From: Tissierellia bacterium | Lineage (GTDB): Bacteria > Bacillota > Clostridia > Tissierellales > Sedimentibacteraceae | Direction: 5' to 3' | NCBI GenBank assembly: GCA_028709465.1 | Contig: JAQVWY010000001.1 | Coordinates: forward strand, 1-64,000 | DNA: 64,000 nt | Part shown: one piece after another, positions 1 to 9,487 of the stretch | Layout: the number at the start of each line of letters is the position of its first letter | Position numbering within the stretch: the stretch's first letter is position 1 | Made by a program: the position numbers and the translations under genes | Notes under the pieces: model-generated | What the model was told of the DNA's origin: nothing | What the model saw: the letters and a program-made list of their open reading frames with translations, nothing else | The model's database searches: none

Positions 1-49
1 TTCATTTTTACCTCCTTTTAATGTAGAAAAATAAAGCCTTTGCAAGCTT

Positions 50-247
50 TTAAGCTTTCATCTTATCGATACTTTTTAATAATCTACTACATTTTACACA
101 CATTGTGTCAGCTTGTTTTAATGTTAGATTGTATTTATCCATTATAAAGTCTATTGCATTATTTGGATAATTTTCATGTATAAATTCATTATCATTAAAA
201 AATACAAGTACTATACATTGTTTTTCAAAATTAGTTAATTTTTTCAT
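50..247 (-). CDS. small hypothetical protein (65 aa)
   Basis: ORF with SD-like AGGGAG upstream of ATG on minus strand. Confidence 0.6.
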   Translation of the reverse strand: MKKLTNFEKQCIVLVFFNDNEFIHENYPNNAIDFIMDKYNLTLKQADTMCVKCSRLLKSIDKMKA

Positions 248-990
248 GTTTTTTCATCTCCCTTTATATCTTAATTATAGCATATCAGATTTATTTTATA
301 TGTCTATACAGTTTCACAAACTGCCAATTTGTTTTTTTTTGTTTTGCAGATAGCAAAATTAGGATAAAAAGTTTTATTATTATCTATATGATAACTATAT
401 TATCTAGTATACATTAATTTATTATATAGTATTGTATACTACATATATTTTACTTTTATTTTGCTTCTAGTTTACATTTTATAGGTTGTTTTTGGAGTCG
501 TTGCGGCTCTAAGGCTGTAAGCTAAAATCAAAGTTATTTTGTTTTTAATATTAGTATACCTTGGAGGGTAAAAATTGATTGTAGGGCATTTAAATCGTTT
601 TGGTGGGATTTTGAATTTATTTAATATTTTATTATTTTGGGTGTGGATTTTATGCATGAAATGATTAAACGTAATTGGTATTAGTTTATATTATGTTTTA
701 TTAGATAGTGGCTTATTGGTTAGATGTGAGTATTAGATTGATATTGTTTGTTAGTAATATTGGATTATTTATTGATAATAGTTTTATATTTGTATTTGTT
801 AGGTTTATATAATATTTGTTTATGTAGTTTTATTTGTTGTGAGTTTTGAATATTTGTTTTGAGATATTGTTTATTTAGATTTATTGGTTATTTGTATCTA
901 TTATTACATATAGATTTATTTAATTGGTTATTAAAGTTTATTGATATTGTTTTGGTATTGATAATTAATATTGTATTTAGGGTAAAAAAT

Positions 991-1015
991 AAAGCAGGAC
1001 TTCAAAACCTGCTTT
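991..1015 (-). terminator. Rho-independent (possibly bidirectional) terminator
   Basis: AAAGCAGG...CCTGCTTT hairpin just after the stop of the 1030-1353 minus gene, A/T tract flanks. Confidence 0.7.
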
Positions 1016-1029
1016 TGTGGATGGTATTA

Positions 1030-1353
1030 TTAACTTAATATGGTTTTTAAAAATGATAGTAAACTTTGATTTTCTATAAATGTTTTTGCATTTTCCTCTG
1101 ATGCGATTAATTGCCTGATGCAATTTATGATCATTTGATTATTAAGGTTATTATTATCTGTTTGTAAACTTTTAAGCTCATTTAAAAAATTTTTAACTTT
1201 GTCCGTATTAGTTGTAAATAAATATTGTATATTTTTCACTGATTTTTCATTCACTTGTTCTATTAATTTTTCCCTTATTTTTTCTGCCCATTTTATCTGC
1301 TTTTCTGTGCCTTTAAGGGCAGCAGCTTTAATATTGTAATAATATTCATTCAT
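1030..1353 (-). CDS. phage hypothetical protein with GTEKQIKWAEKIR motif (107 aa)
   Basis: ORF with SD AAGGTGG; N-terminal LKGTEKQIKWAEKIREKL motif recurrent in phage small proteins. Confidence 0.65.
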   Translation of the reverse strand: MNEYYYNIKAAALKGTEKQIKWAEKIREKLIEQVNEKSVKNIQYLFTTNTDKVKNFLNELKSLQTDNNNLNNQMIINCIRQLIASEENAKTFIENQSLLSFLKTILS

Positions 1354-1641
1354 TTTTTTTATCCACCTTTCAAATTTTAATATGTACTATCTATTATACT
1401 ATATTAATTGTATGTAATTGTCAATAGATTTATTTGTTTTGTTTTATATAATTTTTTGATATTTTATTATATAGTGCTGTGGAGCGTTTATTTGGCTTGT
1501 GTTGGATTTTGGGGTGTGGTGGAGATTTGTATTCGTGAGAGGATTTTAATTGATTGTAGGGCAAATGTGAGCGTCAGAGAGGTATTTTGAGGATTAAGGG
1601 ATATTGATATAGTCTATGCAGTAGATGTATAATGTTGTTTA

Positions 1642-1781
1642 TGTAGTATTGTATATATTAGCATGTAGTAATTATTACTATGTGATGTAGTATTAATTTG
1701 TATATATTGTAGTATTAATATTAAGTTTAAGCTGGATTAAATTGTCTGACAATTATGTAGTATTTAATACTATGTGTAGTA
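1642..1781 (+). repeat. iteron-like array, TGTAGTA(TT) units
   Basis: TGTAGTA at 1642, 1664, 1686, 1708 (exact 22-bp period), then 1756 and 1775; noncoding. Confidence 0.65.
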
Positions 1782-2302
1782 GTTATCAAAGTACATACTA
1801 TATTAGCATCTTCTAATATACTTATAATACTTCAGTACATAATTAGTTGTTGTAACTGCCGATAAATATTCATGCATAATTCATGTATATCCAATTTCTC
1901 CCATCTTTATTCAAGCTCTACCTATATCCATCATAGTACACATAATAGTAATTATGCGTAATTTACATAATAATTTTTATATGCTTACAATTAAGTATTA
2001 TCAACGCTTTACAGGTATTGCTATATTACTATATAATATAGGTGGGCGGTACTTTACAAATAATATGGTAATTTTTACCAGCTATAAGGACACAGTACTT
2101 CAAGGCACACGATTTTATTATCATACGAAGCGACTAATAAATATACATCGTATCGTCAATCGTAAGAACTCAGTAAAATCAACTCCTGACTCACAGGGGG
2201 TATAAAAACATATTTAAAACTATATACTTTAACAATTTTACCTTATCTGTTGAAAATACTAATTTTTCTTTCCTTTTTCAGTTCCAATTTGTGACAATAA
2301 AA

Positions 2303-2325
2303 AATAGAGGTTATTCGCCTCTATT
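2303..2325 (-). terminator. Rho-independent terminator
   Basis: AATAGAGG ttattcg CCTCTATT, followed by T-run on minus strand, downstream of the 2352-4049 gene. Confidence 0.75.
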
Positions 2326-2351
2326 AAAACCTAAATAAAAATACCTTAAAC

Positions 2352-4049
2352 CTATACGATTTGTTTAACTTTTTCCTCTAATCCTTTCATTCCATCGAGT
2401 AAATCTTCTGGATATAAAAATATTTTATTATACCTAATTGTTTTATATGTATTAATTTTCTTATCAGTTCTTATAACATAATCAGCAATTCTCTTACTAT
2501 TACCCATTTTCTCAGGTACATATAACCCAAAATACTCAACTAACCAACAATCATTATCGGTAAAAATAATATAATCAGGAATCATACCTTTAAAATTTAC
2601 TGTATTTTCACAATTCTTTTTATTATATATAACATTTTTAAACCTATCTTTTAAATAATTATATACAACCTCTTCCTCATTTGAATCAAAATAATTCCTT
2701 ATAGAACCAACACTAAAATCCCTCTCTTCAAATATATTAGGATAAACATTATTTACCCATTCAAATAAAGTCTTATGAAATTTCTTTTTATATATTACAT
2801 TATATAAGGTTCTGGCATTTTTCTGTAAATTATTTAAAGTAAGATATAAAGGTATTTTTTCTAAAGGAATTTTTTGGTCATGTTCAATATAAAATTTTAA
2901 AGTAAAATTAACATTATCTACACTCTCCCAATAATTTTTATAACCACCTTTGAATTTATAAGGAGCATATTTTTTATTATATAAATCTACAATAAATTTC
3001 AAATAATCATTTTTATACATTCTCTTTATAAATCCCCTTAAACTTGCACACTTAAAAATTTCACTATAATCAAAGTTGTAAACATTATCTATATTTATAT
3101 TATTTGTTATTAAATAGTTGTTAAAAATTTCTTTAGCTTTCTCTAATGTATTAATAATATTATCATCTAAATCAATATTAAACAAATATAAATACACATC
3201 TCTAATAGTTAAATCTGCATGATTAATATATAATTTACATACTTTAACTATTGTATTTACTTCTATTTCCTGACTATCTTCAAACCATTTATTGTCATAA
3301 GCATATTTAATAATTAATAAATAATCTTCCTTATTTTTTATAAGCCTAGGAAAATTTATCTTCTTCTCAATACAATGCTTATAAATCCCTATAGTATCAT
3401 GATTTTTATACATTAAAAATATATCTTCTCCATAGTTTTTATAAGCACTATTCAAATCTCTATTAGGATGATTAACAGAAATTCTTGCTCTACTTTTAGA
3501 CCATTTTTCACAATCTCTACAAACCGTATTCAACTCAGCACTACTATGTTGATTTTCATTAAAAAAGTTTGTATCATAAGGGTAATAATTATTACATTTA
3601 GTACACTTTTGCCATTTTATATCAGGTTTTTCTTTTAACACTTCATTAATACAATCTTGAATAAATATATTGTATTGATTTATTTTATCTTTCGATAAAT
3701 TATCAATAAATCTTTCACCAGTATCAACTTTATCCATTCCTAAATAACTTAATAATCCATTCATAGCAACTTTTTGTTCAACGGAAAGTCTGCCTATTTT
3801 ACTACGGTTTAATAATTCACTTAACCCTTCTTCACTAATACAATAAGTTTTCTGTATTCCTCCAATCTTATCTCCATAATCAATATTAAACTGTCTAATA
3901 TATTTTTCATATCCATTCTGTTTTAACTGTGATGGACTTAAATCCTTTAATAATACCTTATCACCCATAAACGATATAGGATAATAAACCATATTCCCAT
4001 CTCTAACTATTGGTATATCAATTCCATTTAATTTAATATATTCTTGCAA
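2352..4049 (-). CDS. putative PD-(D/E)XK nuclease with Cys4 zinc motif
   Basis: 565-aa ORF; CTKCNNYYP...CRDC zinc-binding motif; C-terminal EEEVVYNYL...GMIPDYIIFTDNDCWLVEYFG pattern typical of the PD-(D/E)XK core. Confidence 0.6.
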   Translation of the reverse strand: MQEYIKLNGIDIPIVRDGNMVYYPISFMGDKVLLKDLSPSQLKQNGYEKYIRQFNIDYGDKIGGIQKTYCISEEGLSELLNRSKIGRLSVEQKVAMNGLLSYLGMDKVDTGERFIDNLSKDKINQYNIFIQDCINEVLKEKPDIKWQKCTKCNNYYPYDTNFFNENQHSSAELNTVCRDCEKWSKSRARISVNHPNRDLNSAYKNYGEDIFLMYKNHDTIGIYKHCIEKKINFPRLIKNKEDYLLIIKYAYDNKWFEDSQEIEVNTIVKVCKLYINHADLTIRDVYLYLFNIDLDDNIINTLEKAKEIFNNYLITNNINIDNVYNFDYSEIFKCASLRGFIKRMYKNDYLKFIVDLYNKKYAPYKFKGGYKNYWESVDNVNFTLKFYIEHDQKIPLEKIPLYLTLNNLQKNARTLYNVIYKKKFHKTLFEWVNNVYPNIFEERDFSVGSIRNYFDSNEEEVVYNYLKDRFKNVIYNKKNCENTVNFKGMIPDYIIFTDNDCWLVEYFGLYVPEKMGNSKRIADYVIRTDKKINTYKTIRYNKIFLYPEDLLDGMKGLEEKVKQIV

Positions 4050-4159
4050 TAAATACTTACCTCCAAAATTTATTTATTATTTTATTAACATTTTAATAAA
4101 AACTTACTCACAATCCCATAATATACCTCCATCCCTATAAAAATATTATCCCTAATATC

Positions 4160-4187
4160 ATAATAACATAATAAATAAATTTGTCAA
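4160..4187 (-). promoter_or_regulatory. sigmaA-type promoter
   Basis: minus strand TTGACA-16 bp-TATTAT with TG extended -10, upstream of the 2352-4049 gene. Confidence 0.6.
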
Positions 4188-5142
4188 GTAGCTCAATTTG
4201 AAAATCTTTTTTATCCACAAATTATTCAAATAACAAAATCACTCATTCTATTCCTCCTTCCTAAATGATTTTCCAAATCCCCTATTCTCCCAATGTCTAC
4301 CTCTATAAATTACCCTGTTTATCCTACTCATCCAATAACATACTCAATAATATACTTAATAATATATCCAATTACATCACTTACCTATATCCACTACCAA
4401 AAACTATCCTCACCAAAACCCTCCCTGGATTAATATAAAGCCCTACAATAAAACTTCACCCACTTATAATATAAACTATCCTCTAACAAATATCTTTTTT
4501 TCTAATCGTCTTATATTTCACTATATATATTTATATCTTATATCCTTACCAAAACAAAAACTATAAAATAACTGCAAATATGATATTTACTGCTACTTTA
4601 TAGAATTAATCTTTCCCATATTCCTAAACATCCCTGAATTCCTATGTTTCATAATACACAATCATAATTTTATATTTGCTACTATTTCTTTGAATATAAA
4701 ATTTTAAAAATATTCAAAACAAAACCATCAAAATATAATTTTGCTACTTAAATATTGATTATAATTCCATACCCTAAACTATAACCCACAATGCCCTCTC
4801 CGATTAACTGTTTAATCTACAATAAAACTTCATACATCCTTAATATAATTCTTCATCTCAACATTTTCTTTTTCCTAACATTAAATAAATCAATCAAAAT
4901 TATACTAAAATACCCATAAACCATTGAAAAACCTACATATTTATAAAACTTTAATATAATATTGTAAAATTTATAAATGTTTGATAAAATATAAATGACA
5001 ATATCCTTATGGGTACTGTTGGTTGAGGAAGTCGTAAGATCCGGCAAGATACAGAACGGCTTCCTTAGTCTTTACAAAAAATAAAAAGAGTAAATTTCTC
5101 TACTCCATCAATAAAAATCATCTTAACCTATTCTAATCCACC

Positions 5143-5547
5143 TTATTGCCAAAATGTCACTCCATCAACCAATCTATTAATCCACAATCCCAATCCCTGT
5201 ATACTCCCACTTATCTTCCCTATTCCACCCATCAAAGGCTCAACACTCTTAACAGCATTACCCAATATACCTACAACACTACAACCAGCTATACTCCATC
5301 CAGTATAATCAATAATCTGACTTTTATCCTTATCTAAACTTTCAGCAACCTTTTTACAAATCCACGTAATCCCTCTAACAGTAATAATAACCTTAACCAT
5401 ATTAATTGTACCATGAGCATTTTCTAACAATGCCATTCCAACTATAATACTACCACCTAATAATATATATCCTCCCATATTATTATCACCAGCCTTAACC
5501 CAAACTTCCTCATCACTGGCAAAACTTAATCCTCTTCTCCAACTCAT
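5143..5547 (-). CDS. hydrophobic/glycine-rich protein translationally coupled to the actin-like gene (134 aa)
   Basis: ORF; start ATG overlaps (ATGA) the restored stop of the ParM-like gene; several hydrophobic segments. Confidence 0.6.
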   Translation of the reverse strand: MSWRRGLSFASDEEVWVKAGDNNMGGYILLGGSIIVGMALLENAHGTINMVKVIITVRGITWICKKVAESLDKDKSQIIDYTGWSIAGCSVVGILGNAVKSVEPLMGGIGKISGSIQGLGLWINRLVDGVTFWQ

Positions 5548-6461
5548 GATACCATCAACTCCAACATATACCTCATACCCTTTGCGGCTACATTTTTAGT
5601 GTTATTTATTAACTCTAAGTGGGGGATATAATTACATAAATAAGGTTGTAGTACTATACTTCCACCCCCACTGCTATAACATTTGGAATATTATTAATAG
5701 ACCATCTTAATTTCATTTCTTGTGCAAACTTCCCACACTCAGGGTATATAATTTCATTTACTATAGAAGTGATATCAATTATTTCTCCATCTTTAAATAG
5801 TCCATTCTGCATTAATTCATATACATTTTCTTTCTTAACATTGGTATTGTGTACTGAGTTTATTGAACTAGCAATCTTCTGAAATATTCTTAAACAACCC
5901 ATTTCATTACCATCTGATTCTTCGATTTCATCATTCTTTATAAGATACTGATTAGAATTAAAACTTCCAATACCTATAAGCAATACTTTTTTTATTAAAC
6001 CTTGTATTATTAACTTCTTCAGTAAAATATGAAGGAAAATCCTCTGGTACAACACCTATAGAATCTACATACAGTTCTTTAAGTTCACCATTGACATCTA
6101 CTAATACTGAATTATCAAATTGAAGTAATTTCTTATACATATTAACACTAGATTCATTTTCCCATTGTTTTGCAGGTAAATTAACAAGAACATCTTTATA
6201 TATACCCATATTATTAGTTGCTAATTTATGAAGTGAATAAAGAAAATTGAGTTTGATATTTCTATTAAGTACTTTATTACTATTCATATCATAACTAGCG
6301 TTTTCACTAAATAATTCCATAGTATATTTCTTACCATCAATAGTCATGACATTGTTTGCCATATCATAGACTTTCTCACTAATACCTGAAGCAAATATTT
6401 CTCCTGTGTGAAGTTTAGAATAGGTAGTACCTAAATCTATACCAGCATATAAGTCAGTCAT
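5544..6461 (-). pseudogene. ParM/actin-like plasmid segregation ATPase, two frame disruptions
   Basis: N-term YAGIDLGTTYSK phosphate-1 motif; second frame KKVLLIGIGSFNS; third frame (by hand) AVGGGSIVLQPYLCNYIPHLELINNTKNVAAKGMRYML; frames joined at a T7 tract (5987-5993) and a C5 tract (5665-5669) on + strand. Confidence 0.75.
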
Positions 6462-6670
6462 ATACTCACTCTCCTTTTTATGTTGTTTATATATGATTTG
6501 TAATACTTCGTTACATTTATTATGTAATTTTTCTGATTAAATTCTTTAAAGTATTACTTTGTATGTTTTTTATTATAATATATTCCCAAAATAATTGTAA
6601 GATACAAGATATTGTTGAAATAGTGTAGTTTTGTTATAATGAAATTTAATAAGATATTATATAAACTTAC

Positions 6671-6701
6671 CTATTGACAAGTTGAAAATAGGTTGTATAA
6701 T
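6671..6701 (+). promoter_or_regulatory. sigmaA promoter with overlapping dyad operator
   Basis: TTGACA(6674-6679)-16-TATAAT(6696-6701); CCTATT(6671-6676)...AATAGG(6687-6692) inverted repeat over the -35 and spacer. Confidence 0.7.
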
Positions 6702-7060
6702 AAGATTATAGAGTAATATTTATTGTAGTGCTATGCACAAGGGGAACGCTCACGCACTTCGCTATTGCTCGTTTGTGTGTCTGTCTAAACTCCGCTTTGC
6801 TACGTTTAGTCATCCAAGTTATATTTTTTTATTTTTTTTATTTATAAAGGAAAGAAGATGATATTTAATGTTGTAATCTTTATTTATACATATATTTTAT
6901 AAATTAATCTATATCTCATAAGAGATAGAGATAGAGAGCAGTATGTAGCCATTGCAATTCCATACCCAAATGCCATGACAAAAGTGCAAAAATGCACCCC
7001 CAACTGTGCATGTTATTCTAAGGTATTGAAAATAAAGGATTGTAAGAAGGAGGAATTAAT

Positions 7061-7942
7061 ATTAAGGTAGTAAAAACACTTCTTGATGAAGAAACTGGAC
7101 AGAGAATAAATATTTATGAAGGGGATACTTTAAAACTTGTAAAGAAAGACCAGAAGAAAGCTATACAGAAATCTATAGAGACAAAAGAACTTGTTGATAA
7201 TATGAAAGATTGGAATAATGAATTAGGAGGTTTTGTGTTTGTATTATTTAAGTATTGTGATGAAATATTTAAAGATACTCCAGAATTGACTCCTGATGAT
7301 ATTACTAAATTATTCTACCTCGCTACTTTTGTGGATTATGAAGGTTATTTAATATATAATGATTCATATTTGAAAAGAAAAGATATGAATAATATATTAT
7401 GTATTACTCGTAATAATTTTGATTTATTTTTTAATAAAATGAAAAAATTGAAAATATTCATTTTAGACGAAAATAAATGCGTTAAAATTAATAAAGGATT
7501 TTTCTACAAAGGTGAATTGGAAAAAGCAATACAGCAGAATTATAATTACACAAGAGTATATATAAACACTGTGAGGTATTTGTTTGAACATGTACCTAAA
7601 GCAAATCATAAACAACTTGGTACATATTTTAAATTAATACCTTATATACATAGACAACAGAATACATTATGTTGGAATCCTGAGTGTGATATAGTTGATA
7701 TATATTTAATGCATGTGAGAGATTTGCAAGAAATATTAGGATATCATAGAAATAGTGTACGTGGTTTTATTAACGGTCTTTTATCTATTAGATTAGATAA
7801 TAATGAAGCTATATTAGGATTTTTTAGAACAGAATATGATGAAGGAAAATCATATATTATAGTAAATCCTAAAGTGTTTTATGGTGGAAATTTCAAATTT
7901 GAAGATGATAAAAATTCAATTATAAAATTATTTAAGATTTAA
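7061..7942 (+). CDS. putative replication-initiator-like/HTH protein, apparent ATT start (293 aa)
   Basis: track ORF 7202-7942 extends in frame to 7061 (IKVVKTLLDEETGQRINIYEGDTLKLVKK...) with AGGAGG at 7048-7053, 7 nt before ATT; C-terminal winged-helix-like segment. Confidence 0.55.
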   Translation: MKVVKTLLDEETGQRINIYEGDTLKLVKKDQKKAIQKSIETKELVDNMKDWNNELGGFVFVLFKYCDEIFKDTPELTPDDITKLFYLATFVDYEGYLIYNDSYLKRKDMNNILCITRNNFDLFFNKMKKLKIFILDENKCVKINKGFFYKGELEKAIQQNYNYTRVYINTVRYLFEHVPKANHKQLGTYFKLIPYIHRQQNTLCWNPECDIVDIYLMHVRDLQEILGYHRNSVRGFINGLLSIRLDNNEAILGFFRTEYDEGKSYIIVNPKVFYGGNFKFEDDKNSIIKLFKI

Positions 7943-7963
7943 CAAAATATTAAATAAATCCAC

Positions 7964-7991
7964 TTGACAACTATCAAATCCATGCTATAAT
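7964..7991 (+). promoter_or_regulatory. sigmaA extended -10 promoter
   Basis: TTGACA-16-TATAAT with TGC before the -10, upstream of the 8162 gene. Confidence 0.75.
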
Positions 7992-8161
7992 AAACTTAGA
8001 AGAACAAAAAAATTACAAAATAACAAGTGACAACAATATGGTAATACATAAAGAACAATACATAAAATAAAATATAATATAGAAAGAAGGATTGATAATT
8101 ATATGACTTAATCTAACCAATTTTAATAAAATATTAAATAAACTTGTGGAGGTATTTATTA

Positions 8162-8566
8162 ATGGACATAAATACAGATAATAGACCAATTACATTTAAT
8201 AAAAAGGGTTTATTACTATTAAAGAACTATCAAGATAGATTAGAATATCATTTTTATGATAGAAAAATACCCGAGAGTATAGATATAAATGATATTTTAG
8301 AATCTTATTATGATAGTCATGAAGAAATTTATATCCTCATTGCAACAGAATATAAAATGGTTATAAATGAAACAGGAATATTACATAAAAATAAAATTGC
8401 AGGAATAACAACATATTTTATAAATGATATAAATATTGAGTTATTGTTGTTTGAACTTACAGATCAAATTATACAAATACAAATAAAGAGAATAATAAAT
8501 GAGGCAGAAGAAGGAGACAAGATTAAGGATGAATCAGACAGATATGAAGAAAATAATAAAAGTTAA
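8162..8566 (+). CDS. hypothetical protein
   Basis: ORF with GGAGG SD; start placed at the SD-supported ATG rather than 8144. Confidence 0.65.
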   Translation: MDINTDNRPITFNKKGLLLLKNYQDRLEYHFYDRKIPESIDINDILESYYDSHEEIYILIATEYKMVINETGILHKNKIAGITTYFINDINIELLLFELTDQIIQIQIKRIINEAEEGDKIKDESDRYEENNKS

Positions 8567-8825
8567 AGATAATAATGGTAAATATAATAATTGGATTATA
8601 TATGGGGAAACAAAAGATAGTTTTAAAATTTATGCGGATTGTGATAAAAGCTATATAACTGAAATATATAAAACAAGTGTATTTAGAGGAAGTATAAAAA
8701 ATGTAAATGGAGAATATGAATATCATTTTATTAGTGTTGAGATAAAAAATCCATTTCTACTTATGCCAGAATGGTATGGAAAAGCTGAATTTTGCGAAAT
8801 AAGATTAAAAAATGGTGAGTGTTAG
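8529..8825 (+). CDS. hypothetical protein
   Basis: ORF overlapping end of previous gene; internal ATG start more plausible than 8499. Confidence 0.55.
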   Translation: MNQTDMKKIIKVKDNNGKYNNWIIYGETKDSFKIYADCDKSYITEIYKTSVFRGSIKNVNGEYEYHFISVEIKNPFLLMPEWYGKAEFCEIRLKNGEC

Positions 8826-8833
8826 GAGAATAT

Positions 8834-9418
8834 ATGAGTAGTACAAATAGGTCAAAAGCAAGAGATAGTCATACATCAGACTATTATAAAACACCTATAG
8901 ACCAAATAGTAAAATTTTTAAAAGAGTTTAATAAGCATGAAGATGTATTTATTAAACCATATATAAAAATTTTAGATTGTTGTGCCGGAGGTTTAATAGA
9001 AAAAGATTTAATGTCTTATCCTGAAGCATTAAAACAAATAGGAATACATAATGTTGATACAATTGATATAAGGGAAGATTCATTGGCTGATATTAAAGTA
9101 GACTATCTTACATATGACTGTAAAAATAAATATGATGTAATAATAACAAATCCACCCTTTAGTATCGCTGAAGATATTATTAAAAAGGCGTTAGATGATG
9201 TGAAAGATAATGGTTGGGTAATTATGCTTTTGAGATTAAATTTCTTTGAAGGAAAATCACGTAAAGATTTTTGGTTAGATAATATGGCTAAATATTCTTT
9301 TGTACATAGTAAGAGAATGAGTTTTACAGATAATGGTGGTACTGATTCAGTGGCTTATATGCATTGTGTATTTCAAAAGAGTTATAATCCAGAATTTTGT
9401 AAGTTAAAAGTTATATAA
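8834..9418 (+). CDS. SAM-dependent DNA adenine methyltransferase-like protein
   Basis: DCCAGG motif I-like and NPPF motif IV (YDVIITNPPFSIAEDIIKKAL). Confidence 0.7.
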   Translation: MSSTNRSKARDSHTSDYYKTPIDQIVKFLKEFNKHEDVFIKPYIKILDCCAGGLIEKDLMSYPEALKQIGIHNVDTIDIREDSLADIKVDYLTYDCKNKYDVIITNPPFSIAEDIIKKALDDVKDNGWVIMLLRLNFFEGKSRKDFWLDNMAKYSFVHSKRMSFTDNGGTDSVAYMHCVFQKSYNPEFCKLKVI

Positions 9419-9487
9419 TAAAATTATATATAAATTTGTTTAAAAAGATTATTTGGTCAAAAGATGTAAAGGAGGAATATATAAATA

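Noticed and set aside
472-657. 61-aa minus-strand ORF
   Set aside because: No SD and low-complexity composition driven by strand skew; probably chance.
1642-1781. CRISPR array
   Set aside because: Repeat unit (7-10 bp) and 22-bp period are far too short, spacers are AT-rich, and no cas genes are present.
1408-2205. Plus-strand ORFs of 60 and 83 aa (1408-1590, 1954-2205)
   Set aside because: No SD, odd composition, and they flank the iteron-like noncoding region; likely chance.
4853-5337. ORFs 4853-5047 (-) and 5146-5337 (+)
   Set aside because: First lacks an SD and lies in G-poor noncoding DNA; second is antisense to a better supported gene.
5987-5993. Programmed -1 frameshift in the ParM-like gene at A7
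   Set aside because: Restoring the conserved frame needs skipping one base, and a second shift of opposite sense is needed at the C5 tract; indels are simpler.
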